Assembly (NCBI RefSeq): GCF_900142085.1
Contig: NZ_FQZQ01000019.1
Location: 1-64,000, forward strand
Length of the DNA stretch: 64,000 nt
DNA from: Shimia gijangensis
Lineage (GTDB): Bacteria > Pseudomonadota > Alphaproteobacteria > Rhodobacterales > Rhodobacteraceae
Reading direction: 5' to 3'
In this document: positions 39,238 to 47,291 of the stretch, piece after piece
Position numbering within the stretch: position 1 is the stretch's first letter
How the letters are laid out: each line of letters begins with the position of its first letter
Position numbers and translations under genes: made by a program
Notes under the pieces: generated by a model
The model's database searches: none
The model's input: the letters and a program-made list of their open reading frames with translations, nothing else
Told to the model about the DNA's origin: nothing

Positions 39238-40770
39238 TCAGAAGTAATCCATATCTGGCGTTTCGGACTTGCGTTGTGCCATATAGTCCTTCAGTTCAGC
39301 ATCTATTGACGGATCCAGACCCGGGTCATTGTACCCTTCCAACGTTTCTTTCCAAATTCGATTGGCACGCGTGGTGGTGTCCTGAGAGCCTGCCGCCTGC
39401 CATTGCTCAAACGCCGAGTCGTCAGGTGTCAGCGGGCGGAACAGGGCTGACATAAAGTTGGATTGAGTGTGTTCTGACCCCAGAAAATGCTGGCCCGGTC
39501 CGGTGGCGGCGATCGCGGCCATGGCTTGTGCGTTTTCGCTCAGATCAATGCCGTCAAAGAAACGTCCGACTTTGCCACACAGATCATGATCCATGATCGT
39601 TTTCTCAAACGATGTGACAAGCCCACCTTCGAGCCAACCTGTGGCATGGTTGATCACGTTTGCCCCGGCAAACATTGACATCAACAACCCCCATGCGGCC
39701 TCTTGCTGGCTTTGGGCATCTGCGATTTTTGACGAGGACAGTGTGCCAACCGTATGGAGCGGTACGCCGAGGCGCCGGGCCAGCTGTCCGGCCGCGAGCA
39801 CCAAAAGCCCTGCTTCGGGCGTTCCAAAGGTTGGTGCGCCGGTTTTCATGGACATTGTCGACGCAAAACTGCCCATCAGGCAGGGCGCGCCGGGGGACGC
39901 GAGCTGCACCAGCGTCAACGTTGCCAAGGCTTCAGCCAGCACTTGGGCCAGTGTTCCGGCAACCGTGGTTGGCGACATTGCTCCTGTGAGAACCCAAGGC
40001 GAACAAGCCACGGGCTGGCCCGCTCTTGCGTAGGTTTTGAGGGCGCCAGACATATGTGAGTCCATCACCAAAGGCGCGTTGGTGTTTGAGACACAGTAAA
40101 GCACCGCGTTTTCAGCCATGAAATCCGCGCCAAATACGATTTTCGCCATATCGAGCGCATGTCCGGCGCGCTCTGCTCCGATAAAGGCCCCCATGAAGGC
40201 CCGATCTGAGTGGCGGATGTGGGAATACAGCATGTCCAGATGCCGCTTGTTGGCGGGCAGGTCGACCGGCTCACAGACGACCCCACCGGAATGATGCAAC
40301 CAGGGCAACGAATGGTGAAGTTTAACCAGCGTCTCAAAGTCACCATGGGTCGCATAGCGTCGACCTTTGTCCAGATCATGCACAAATGGCGGCCCCCAGG
40401 ACGGGCACAAAACAGTGGCGTCGCCTCCCATTTGTACGTTGTTCGCCGGATTGCGGGCATGTTGCACAAACTGAGCAGGCGCAGTGACCTGAATGGTCTT
40501 GCGACAAAAGCCGGGTACAAATCGGACGCGCGTTCCCTGGACGTCACAACCCGCTTGCCGAAATAGCTCGAGACATTCTGGATCGTCGTGAAACTCCATG
40601 CCTGTTTCGGCCAGAATTTGATCTGCGTTCGCTTCGATCAGGCTTAAACCTTCTTCGTTCAGCACATTAAAGGTGCCAAGCTTACGCTGAATAAACGGTG
40701 CACGAGGGGGTGCACTGGGTGCGGTTTGTGTTCGGCCGCTGCGGCGGCGATTTTTACGACTTCGTTCCAT
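39238..40770 (-). CDS. MttB-superfamily (trimethylamine/betaine) corrinoid methyltransferase, non-pyrrolysine type
   Basis: This 510-residue protein has the MttB family layout: Arg-rich start, NEEGLSLIEANADQILAETGMEF, VCEPVDLPANKRHLDMLYSHIRHSDR, GAFIGAERAGHALDMAKIVFG and the C-terminal ANRIWKETLEGYNDPGLDPSIDAEL. The frame is continuous with no in-frame TAG, so it is not a pyrrolysine enzyme. Non-Pyl members such as MtgB demethylate quaternary amines (betaines) onto a corrinoid carrier. I chose the ATG at 40770 (AAGG eight bases upstream) over a TTG at 40815. It is the first gene of the minus-strand operon. No corrinoid carrier gene is adjacent. Confidence 0.88.
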   Translation of the reverse strand: MERSRKNRRRSGRTQTAPSAPPRAPFIQRKLGTFNVLNEEGLSLIEANADQILAETGMEFHDDPECLELFRQAGCDVQGTRVRFVPGFCRKTIQVTAPAQFVQHARNPANNVQMGGDATVLCPSWGPPFVHDLDKGRRYATHGDFETLVKLHHSLPWLHHSGGVVCEPVDLPANKRHLDMLYSHIRHSDRAFMGAFIGAERAGHALDMAKIVFGADFMAENAVLYCVSNTNAPLVMDSHMSGALKTYARAGQPVACSPWVLTGAMSPTTVAGTLAQVLAEALATLTLVQLASPGAPCLMGSFASTMSMKTGAPTFGTPEAGLLVLAAGQLARRLGVPLHTVGTLSSSKIADAQSQQEAAWGLLMSMFAGANVINHATGWLEGGLVTSFEKTIMDHDLCGKVGRFFDGIDLSENAQAMAAIAATGPGQHFLGSEHTQSNFMSALFRPLTPDDSAFEQWQAAGSQDTTTRANRIWKETLEGYNDPGLDPSIDAELKDYMAQRKSETPDMDYF

Positions 40771-40817
40771 ACTGTGAACCTTGCAACTGACTTGACATTT
40801 GCCAATCAAAATCAATT

Positions 40818-40838
40818 AGTATTCACAATATTTATACT
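40818..40838. promoter_or_regulatory. LysR-type T-N11-A operator in the divergent promoter
   Basis: AGTAT-N11-ATACT is a perfect interrupted dyad with the T-N11-A core expected for LysR regulators. It lies 13 bp before the LysR start codon and 48 bp before the methyltransferase start, so one site could govern both directions. A TTGACA (40792-40797) lies close by. Confidence 0.6.
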
Positions 40839-40850
40839 CTTAGGTTGCCT

Positions 40851-41828
40851 ATGCCGAATTCGCGTCCACCTCACAGCCGTCCGTTGACACCGCGTCTAAT
40901 CCGTTCACTGGAAGTTCTTGTGGCGGTTGCGGAAACAGGCCAGATGCGTATGGGGGCCAAGCTGCTTGGGCTTTCTCAACCCGCCGCGTCTCAGCACATT
41001 GCGAATTTGGAAAAAGAGTTTGGCACGCGGCTTGTTGACCGCAGTACGCGACCGGCCCGGCTGACACACGCCGGGCTTAGGCTGCACAATCGCGCGCAAA
41101 AGATCCTGAACGCTTTGTCCGATATGGAATCTGAAATGCGCCACATTGGGCAGGCATCGATCAATGTGTTGCGTGTCGGCATTCAGGCTTCAATTGCGAC
41201 CACGATCACGCCGTCGCTGATCGCATTGGCACAAGAGCAATTTGGCGTTGAAGATATTATCCTGCATGCTGGACAAAGCGGCGACCACGAACATCTTCTC
41301 AGGACAAAGCAAGCTGATCTGGCAATTACGTCAAACCCGTTTTTGGATATGGACGGTCTTGAACGTCATCACATTATGAAAGAAGCGTATCTGCTTGTTT
41401 TACCACCTGATTACGCGGGGCCTACTGATAGCTTAGAGGCCGTTCAGGAGTATTTACCGCTGATCCGTTTTGGGGATACCACAAATGCCGGACGTCAGAT
41501 TGCCCAGCATCTGCGACGATTGAGGTTTGAGCCCAAAAAGGTCATTCAGGCCGATCGATCCAGCATGGTCACATCCAGCGTTGCCGCCGGGCAGGGATTT
41601 AGCTTGTTGACGCCGACATTGCTGATTGATGGCATGGTGGAAGACATGCGGATGAGCTTGCGCGTCCTGCCCGTGACAGGGTTGTCACGCACATTGACGG
41701 TAGTCGCACGAAAAGGAGAACTGCGTGAATTGCCTGCAAAGATCGCAGAGCTGACAACCAGGGAACTCACGCGCAAGATCGAAGAGTTTGTTGGGGGGAT
41801 TGGTTTGGAGGCAGTGACGCTCGGGTAG
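40851..41828 (+). CDS. LysR-family transcriptional regulator
   Basis: This 325-residue regulator has an N-terminal winged helix (residues 12-72) with MRMGAKLLGLSQPAASQHIANLEKEFGTRLVDR and a C-terminal periplasmic-binding-like effector domain (about 95-300). It starts at the ATG at 40851, two codons after a possible TTG. Divergent from the methyltransferase operon with a T-N11-A dyad between, it is the obvious controller of that operon. The effector is probably a methylated amine or downstream amino acid, by inference from context. Confidence 0.9.
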   Translation: MPNSRPPHSRPLTPRLIRSLEVLVAVAETGQMRMGAKLLGLSQPAASQHIANLEKEFGTRLVDRSTRPARLTHAGLRLHNRAQKILNALSDMESEMRHIGQASINVLRVGIQASIATTITPSLIALAQEQFGVEDIILHAGQSGDHEHLLRTKQADLAITSNPFLDMDGLERHHIMKEAYLLVLPPDYAGPTDSLEAVQEYLPLIRFGDTTNAGRQIAQHLRRLRFEPKKVIQADRSSMVTSSVAAGQGFSLLTPTLLIDGMVEDMRMSLRVLPVTGLSRTLTVVARKGELRELPAKIAELTTRELTRKIEEFVGGIGLEAVTLG

Positions 41829-41951
41829 TGGCAAACGTGATGCGGACCGAAGTGGGTATTCCTACGAATTGCCGCGCTGCGGCGGTCAAGGCGGCTTGCC
41901 CGACTCAAAGAATTCGGTTCACGTGCTGACAAACAGTACAAGGATACCGGC

Positions 41952-43295
41952 ATGACCGTGACGTTTGACCAGTTTGCAGCCAATCTGACCTACACCGATA
42001 TTCCACAAGATGTGCTGGCCATTTTACGGCGTAGCTTTACCGATACGATGGGAGTTGCGGCTGTTGGCAGTACCACTTCGATGTCCGGCCTGGCACGCAA
42101 AGCGGCATTGGCAGTGTTTGGCACCGGAACAGCAGGCAGTTCGCGCATGTTAATGGATGGCCGTTCAGTGAGCCCGGCGGGCGCGGCGATGGCGGGGGCC
42201 TTTCTGGTCGATAGTATTGATGCACACGACGGGGTAACTCCGTGTCAGGGGCACGCAGGCTCAGCCGTTTTTCCCGCGCTGATCGCGATGGCACAGTCGC
42301 GGGGCAAACCGATGTCCGGCGCTGAGTTTGCCACATATTTGGCCGTTGCCTATGAAGTTTGCTACCGCGCAGGGGAAACCCAACACGCCACTTGTGAGGA
42401 TTATCATACCTCGGGTGCATGGACTTCCGTTGGCATTGCGACCTCCGGGGCACGCATGTTGAATTGTGACCCCGAGGCCATTCGCCATGCTGCAGGAATT
42501 GGCGAGTATCATGGGCCACGCAGTCAAATGATGCGTTGCATTGATTTCCCCACCAATGTTCGGGACGGTGTTGGCTGGGGCGCGCCTTCGGGAGTGACGG
42601 CAGCCTATCTCGCATCCGAAGGCTTTACCGGTGCGCCGGCGCTGACTTGTGAAGGGGCCGGGTCGGAAACCTTTTGGCAGGATTTGGGTCAGGGGTGGCG
42701 GATCACTGATTACACCCACTACAAAGCCTATCCTTGTTGCCGGTGGTCCCATGCAGCGATCGATTCCGTATCCTATCTGATTGCGGAACATGGCTTGACC
42801 CATGATATGATCAAGAGCGTTGAGATACGCACCTTCCACTATGCGACCCGTCTCGCGGGTCAGGAACCCGCCAACCTCGATGAGTTTACTTATGCGATTG
42901 CGTTTCCAGTGGCGGCAATGATTGTGCGGGGTCAGGTTGGTGTGGCCGAACTGACGCCGGAGGCGTTGAGGGATCCGGATATTCTACGGATAAGTCGGGC
43001 GACCAAACTGATTGACGATGACCATTTCACCGAAATCAGCCGCCACAAACGGTGGGCTCAGGTGACCTTGGTTCTGAAAGGTGGTCGGCGTATTGAGGAT
43101 ATCCCCCGCACGCCGCGAGGGGATGCAGATTTGCCGTTAAGTGACGCTGAAATCTCTTCGAAGTTTCATTTGCTGGCTGATCCGGTGCTGGGGTCAAGCC
43201 GAGCCAATGAAATTGAACAACTATCAGGTCAGTTTGACAAACTATCCGCGACTGACTTGCAGCGGCTGTTCACGCTTTGCACGGATGCGACATAA
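41952..43295 (+). CDS. MmgE/PrpD family protein
   Basis: This 447-residue protein is recognised from VDSIDAHDGVTPCQGHAGSAVFPAL, the CRWSHAAIDSV region and the C-terminal domain with ISRHKRWAQVTLVLKGG. Family members include 2-methylcitrate dehydratase PrpD and cis-aconitate decarboxylase, but most are uncharacterised, and no prpB or prpC is present. AAGGA precedes the ATG. It is 123 bp downstream of the LysR gene on the same strand and ends at a shared terminator. Confidence 0.85.
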   Translation: MTVTFDQFAANLTYTDIPQDVLAILRRSFTDTMGVAAVGSTTSMSGLARKAALAVFGTGTAGSSRMLMDGRSVSPAGAAMAGAFLVDSIDAHDGVTPCQGHAGSAVFPALIAMAQSRGKPMSGAEFATYLAVAYEVCYRAGETQHATCEDYHTSGAWTSVGIATSGARMLNCDPEAIRHAAGIGEYHGPRSQMMRCIDFPTNVRDGVGWGAPSGVTAAYLASEGFTGAPALTCEGAGSETFWQDLGQGWRITDYTHYKAYPCCRWSHAAIDSVSYLIAEHGLTHDMIKSVEIRTFHYATRLAGQEPANLDEFTYAIAFPVAAMIVRGQVGVAELTPEALRDPDILRISRATKLIDDDHFTEISRHKRWAQVTLVLKGGRRIEDIPRTPRGDADLPLSDAEISSKFHLLADPVLGSSRANEIEQLSGQFDKLSATDLQRLFTLCTDAT

Positions 43296-43298
43296 AAA

Positions 43299-43322
43299 AA
43301 CCGGCCTAAGACAGGGCCGGTT
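43299..43322. terminator. Bidirectional terminator between PrpD-like and DUF882 genes
   Basis: Arms AACCGGCC and GGCCGGTT enclose an 8-nt loop between two convergent genes. The minus-strand side is followed by a run of seven T, making it strongest for the DUF882 gene. Confidence 0.82.
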
Positions 43323-43349
43323 TCGTTGAAATGCTTGTTGGATAAGGAG

Positions 43350-43919
43350 TTAGCGACCCCAGGTGCGCACCGGGCCGCAATCCATATGTACAAAATTTGA
43401 TCCCGAATACCGGCCAACACCGCCTGCACGACAGGCTGACGCGGCGCGTGCCATCTGGCTGACGGACCGTGAGGCCAAACGCAAATCGGCGGCTTGTCCC
43501 TTCATGTGCAGAGAGTTCTTGGCGACACCGCGTGATCGTGACCGCAGCATGGCATTGGTCTGCGGGCTGCGGTAGCCCGACAACAGCATATAGGGTTCGC
43601 TCACATCCATCATGTTGTGTGACGCGGCCATGATGTCGATGGTGCGCAGATCAATTTCTTTCACGCCATCAGTGCGCCAGTCGCGCATGAATTTGTGAAT
43701 TTCTTTGACGGCGTCTTTGATATAGTCGCCTTCGATCCAATAGATCGTGTCCAGACGTTCGCCTGTGCGGCCTGAATACATGCGGATACGGCGAATATCA
43801 CCAGAACCGCGCAAAAAGCCTGCTGCATTGGAAAAAGTTGGCGCTGCCACTAGAGTGGTTGCCGCGAAGGCGCGCAGAAGTCCGCGCCGTGTCATGCTCA
43901 AAGAGCTGGATTCGGTCAT
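43350..43919 (-). CDS. DUF882/YcbK-like exported peptidase-fold protein (Tat signal)
   Basis: The protein has 189 residues. The N-terminus MTRRGLLRAFAATTLVAAP is a twin-arginine-type export signal. The mature part has the M15/DUF882 metal site SLHMKGQAADLRL (His, Asp) and NFVHMDCGPVR (His). YcbK-type proteins are thought to act on peptidoglycan. In alphaproteobacteria this gene commonly sits beside a YcbB-type L,D-transpeptidase, as here in divergent orientation. Confidence 0.88.
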   Translation of the reverse strand: MTESSSLSMTRRGLLRAFAATTLVAAPTFSNAAGFLRGSGDIRRIRMYSGRTGERLDTIYWIEGDYIKDAVKEIHKFMRDWRTDGVKEIDLRTIDIMAASHNMMDVSEPYMLLSGYRSPQTNAMLRSRSRGVAKNSLHMKGQAADLRLASRSVSQMARAASACRAGGVGRYSGSNFVHMDCGPVRTWGR

Positions 43920-44232
43920 AGTCTAAGCGCCTGTCCCGTCGCTACCTCATCCGCGATTTCTGCGGGTTTTTTGTTACCATCCCCAAGTGTGCGCAATGTA
44001 TGCCACATATCGAATCGCCGACCAAGTGCTGTTTTGTCACGCATCAAATTATCAAGAGATTTAGGCGTAATTATGCTGAAAGCCGAAATGTGTGCCCGAT
44101 GAGCCAAGAAACTGCGCCCTGACCGCATCATGGGTCTCGGGAATGTTGCATCTAAAGCATTTGTGAATAGACAGGGCATGGTTTTCCGGGAAAAAAGGGG
44201 AAACGTTATTTTTTCGGACGGAGTTAGACTAG
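43920..44232. other. Divergent intergenic region between DUF882 and L,D-transpeptidase genes
   Basis: These 313 bp presumably hold both promoters. A small dyad CCGC-N7-GCGG followed by GTTTTTT (43951-43973) looks like a plus-strand terminator with no gene in front of it. A minus-strand open frame of 87 codons (43916-44179) overlaps the DUF882 start by ATGA but resembles no protein I know. I do not call it a gene. Confidence 0.4.
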
Positions 44233-45855
44233 ATGATGCGTCCTTACTTTTCAGTTAAACGAATTCTTGGGGTCGCTGGACTCTGCGGACTTTTGCTGGC
44301 CGCGCCTCTGACAACGCCAGCTCAGGCACAAGTGACAGCCTTTAAGCAGGCTGTTGCAGAGACTGCAGCGCGAGATGACGATATCGCTGCGTTCTATCGC
44401 GAAAACGGATATCAGCCGATTTGGACCGTTGAAGGCCCCAAAGGGCTTGACCGACGCAAAGCCTTAATGGCGGCCCTTCAGGACGCTGATGACCACGGTC
44501 TTCCGACGGATCGCTACAAATTTGACCTGCTGTTTCAACAAATGGCAGAGGCCCGTAGCCCGCGTGACTTGGGCATTCTCGAAGTTGAAATGAGCAAATC
44601 CTATCTGGCGTATGCACGTGATATTCAGACCGGAATGTTTGTTCCCGCGTCACTGGACGGCGGCATCCAACGCAAAGCACCCTTGCGGGATCGCAAATCC
44701 TATTTGACCGGGTTGGAAAAAACGTCGGAAGCAAAAATCTATTTCCGCGCGCTGCCACCACAGAGCGCAGATTATCTTCGCCTGATGAAAGAAAAAATGC
44801 GTTTGGAACGCGTGGCTTCTCAGGGCGGATGGGGCCCAAATGTTCAGGCTAAGAAACTCAAGCCCGGTGACACTGGTACAGCCGTTGTGGCGATGCGCAA
44901 TCGCCTGATCGCGTTGGGGTACCTGAACCGCAGTGCAAGCCGCAGCTTTGATGCGCCCTTACAAAAGGCGGTTCAGGCATTTCAACTGGATCATGGCCTT
45001 GAAGCGGACGGAGTTGCCGGTGGTGCGACGATCACCGAGATCAATCGCCCGGCTACGCAGCGCTTGCAATCGGTCATTGTGGCAATGGAGCGGGAACGCT
45101 GGCTGAACCTGCCTGAAGGCCGTGGCGAACGCCATATATTGGTAAATCTGACAGACTTTCATGCCCGTGTTGTCGATGATGGCAAGGTAACCTTCAAGAC
45201 CCGTTCGGTGGTGGGGAAAAACCAACATGACCGCCGCAGCCCGGAGTTTTCGGATGTGATGGAGCACATGGTCATCAATCCAACGTGGAATGTACCACGT
45301 TCTATTGCGACCAAGGAATATCTGCCGATGCTGCAACGCAACCCGAATGCGGTCAGCTATCTTAAGGTGATTGATGGTAGCGGTCGGGTCGTAAACCGTG
45401 CCGATGTTGACTTTACCCAGTTTTCAGCGCGCAGTTTTCCGTTTGATATAAAACAGGCACCTGGCACGCGCAACGCTTTGGGACTGGTTAAGTTCATCTT
45501 TCCCAACAAACACAATATCTATCTGCACGACACCCCGTCCAAAAGCCTGTTTTCCCGCGAAAGCCGCGCTTTCAGCCATGGGTGCATTCGTTTGCAGCAG
45601 CCGTTTGATTTTGCCTATACGCTTTTGGCCGCACAGGAAGACGACCCCAAGGGCGTGTTTCACAAGCATCTGAAAACCGGACGCGAAACGCAGGTTGATC
45701 TGGAAAAACAAATTCCGGTGCACATCATTTACCGCACCGCTTTCACCAATGCCAAAGGTCCGGTGCAGTACCGACGCGACGTCTATGGACGCGACGCTAA
45801 GATCTGGAAGGCAATGGCCAATGAAGGGGTGGTCTTGCGGTCGGTTCAGGGCTAA
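44233..45855 (+). CDS. L,D-transpeptidase (YcbB/LdtD type)
   Basis: This 540-residue exported enzyme would make 3-3 peptidoglycan cross-links. It has a signal peptide (about 1-33, ending PAQAQ), an SH3-like scaffold region, a peptidoglycan-binding domain (GDTGTAVVAMRNRLIALGYL to FQLDHGLEADG), then the YkuD catalytic domain. The catalytic cysteine is in SHGCIRLQ, with upstream NIYLHDTPS supplying the conserved His. It is divergent from the DUF882 gene and followed 27 bp later by lpxD. Confidence 0.92.
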   Translation: MMRPYFSVKRILGVAGLCGLLLAAPLTTPAQAQVTAFKQAVAETAARDDDIAAFYRENGYQPIWTVEGPKGLDRRKALMAALQDADDHGLPTDRYKFDLLFQQMAEARSPRDLGILEVEMSKSYLAYARDIQTGMFVPASLDGGIQRKAPLRDRKSYLTGLEKTSEAKIYFRALPPQSADYLRLMKEKMRLERVASQGGWGPNVQAKKLKPGDTGTAVVAMRNRLIALGYLNRSASRSFDAPLQKAVQAFQLDHGLEADGVAGGATITEINRPATQRLQSVIVAMERERWLNLPEGRGERHILVNLTDFHARVVDDGKVTFKTRSVVGKNQHDRRSPEFSDVMEHMVINPTWNVPRSIATKEYLPMLQRNPNAVSYLKVIDGSGRVVNRADVDFTQFSARSFPFDIKQAPGTRNALGLVKFIFPNKHNIYLHDTPSKSLFSRESRAFSHGCIRLQQPFDFAYTLLAAQEDDPKGVFHKHLKTGRETQVDLEKQIPVHIIYRTAFTNAKGPVQYRRDVYGRDAKIWKAMANEGVVLRSVQG

Positions 45856-45882
45856 GTATTTCTCGCAACTCGCGGGGGAATT

Positions 45883-46974
45883 ATGGTTTATTCGATCCAG
45901 CAGATTGCCGACGCCATCGGGGCCGAGGCCTTTGGGAATACCGATCTCATTGTTGAACGGGTGACAGAACCGGCAATGGCAGGTGCAAATGATCTTGCGT
46001 TGTTGACGAACCCTAAATTTGCGGGTGGGCTTGCGCAAGGTTCTGCGCGTGCAGCGATGCTCTGGCCGGGGGCTGACTGGCAGGAGTTGGGTCTGGAAGC
46101 AGCGATTGAATCCCCACGAGGCCGATATGGCCTGTCTGGCCTGTCTGCACTGATGGATCCCGGTCAGCATTTTGGAGCGGGTATTCATGCTTCTGCGGTG
46201 ATTGATCCGACCGCCGAGATTGGCGAAAACGTTGCGATTGGCCCGCTCGTGGTGATTGGTGCCCGAGCTAAAATTGGCGCCAACAGCATTATTGGGCCAC
46301 AGTGTTCGGTAGGCGCCGACGCGACCCTCGGCGCAAATGCCTATTTGCGGGAAATGGTTTCGATTGGCGCCCGCGCAACAATTGGCGCGCGGTTCATTGC
46401 ACAACCGGGGGTTCGTGTCGCGTCAGACGGATTTTCCTTTGTGACTCCGGAAAAGTCTGGTGTCGAAGCAGCCCGTGAAACCCTAGGGGATCAGGGCGAC
46501 GTAAAATCGCAAGAATGGACCCGTATTCACAGCCTTGGGTCCGTGACCATTGGCGATGATGTCGAATTGGGCGCAAACACCTGTATCGACTGTGGTACAA
46601 TTCGCGACACCCGGATCGGCAATGGCGTAAAAATGGATAATCTGGTCCATATCGCCCACAATGTGGTGATTGGTGACAACACGATCCTTGCCGGGCAATG
46701 TGGTATCGCCGGGTCAACCGTGATTGGTAAAAACGTCGTCATGGGCGGTCAGTGTGGCGTAACGGACAATACGACCGTGGGCGACAATGTAATTGCTGGC
46801 GGGGCCACCAAAATGATGTCCAAAGTACCGGCCGGTCGCGTGGTTCTGGGCTCTCCGGCTGTCAAAATGGAGACTCACCTGGAGATGTATAAAGGGCTAC
46901 GCCGCCTGCCGCGCCTGATCGCAGATGTCGCGAAGCTGCAGAAAACCATTTCCAAGCCGGACACGAAGGACTAA
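45883..46974 (+). CDS. lpxD: UDP-3-O-(3-hydroxyacyl)glucosamine N-acyltransferase LpxD
   Basis: This lipid A enzyme transfers a 3-hydroxyacyl chain from ACP to UDP-3-O-acyl-glucosamine. The 363 residues comprise an N-terminal uridine-binding domain (1-100) and a left-handed beta helix of hexapeptide repeats (IGENVAIGPLVVIGARAKIG onward). The catalytic His is in NLVHIAHNVVIGDN, and a C-terminal helix carries MYKGLRRLPRLIADVAKLQK. It is detached from the usual bamA-lpxD-fabZ-lpxA cluster and instead precedes an acyl carrier protein and ketosynthase. Confidence 0.95.
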   Translation: MVYSIQQIADAIGAEAFGNTDLIVERVTEPAMAGANDLALLTNPKFAGGLAQGSARAAMLWPGADWQELGLEAAIESPRGRYGLSGLSALMDPGQHFGAGIHASAVIDPTAEIGENVAIGPLVVIGARAKIGANSIIGPQCSVGADATLGANAYLREMVSIGARATIGARFIAQPGVRVASDGFSFVTPEKSGVEAARETLGDQGDVKSQEWTRIHSLGSVTIGDDVELGANTCIDCGTIRDTRIGNGVKMDNLVHIAHNVVIGDNTILAGQCGIAGSTVIGKNVVMGGQCGVTDNTTVGDNVIAGGATKMMSKVPAGRVVLGSPAVKMETHLEMYKGLRRLPRLIADVAKLQKTISKPDTKD

Positions 46975-47006
46975 ATGACAGCCAAACCTGTCGAAAGGAT
47001 TACAAC

Positions 47007-47264
47007 ATGAGCGTCAAGGACAAGGTCATCGAGATCATCGCCGAACAGGCTGTGCTGGAGCCTTCGGACGTCACCATGGAAAGCACGCTTGAAGACCTGG
47101 GCATCGACAGTCTTGGTCTGGTTGAGAGCATTTTTGCGATTGAAGAAGCCTTTGATATCTCGGTGCCCTTCAATGCCAATGATCCCACCGAAAGCGATTT
47201 TGATATCTCTTCTGTCACAAGCATTATTGCTGGGATCGAAAAACTGGTTGCAGAGCAATCCTAA
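47007..47264 (+). CDS. Specialised acyl carrier protein
   Basis: This 85-residue protein carries the phosphopantetheine site DLGIDSLGLVES (Ser near 35). It is acidic with a four-helix pattern, and differs from housekeeping AcpP, which is more strongly conserved around DSLDTVE. It is shorter than AcpXL. It sits 32 bp after lpxD and 27 bp before a ketosynthase, so it likely forms a dedicated ACP-KAS pair for an unusual acyl chain. Confidence 0.88.
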   Translation: MSVKDKVIEIIAEQAVLEPSDVTMESTLEDLGIDSLGLVESIFAIEEAFDISVPFNANDPTESDFDISSVTSIIAGIEKLVAEQS

Positions 47265-47291
47265 CACGGCACGCTTAAGGGGCCCAATGTC

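Noticed and set aside
39238-40770. Pyrrolysine-containing trimethylamine methyltransferase
   Set aside because: The frame has no in-frame amber codon and no pyl genes are visible, so it belongs to the non-Pyl branch.
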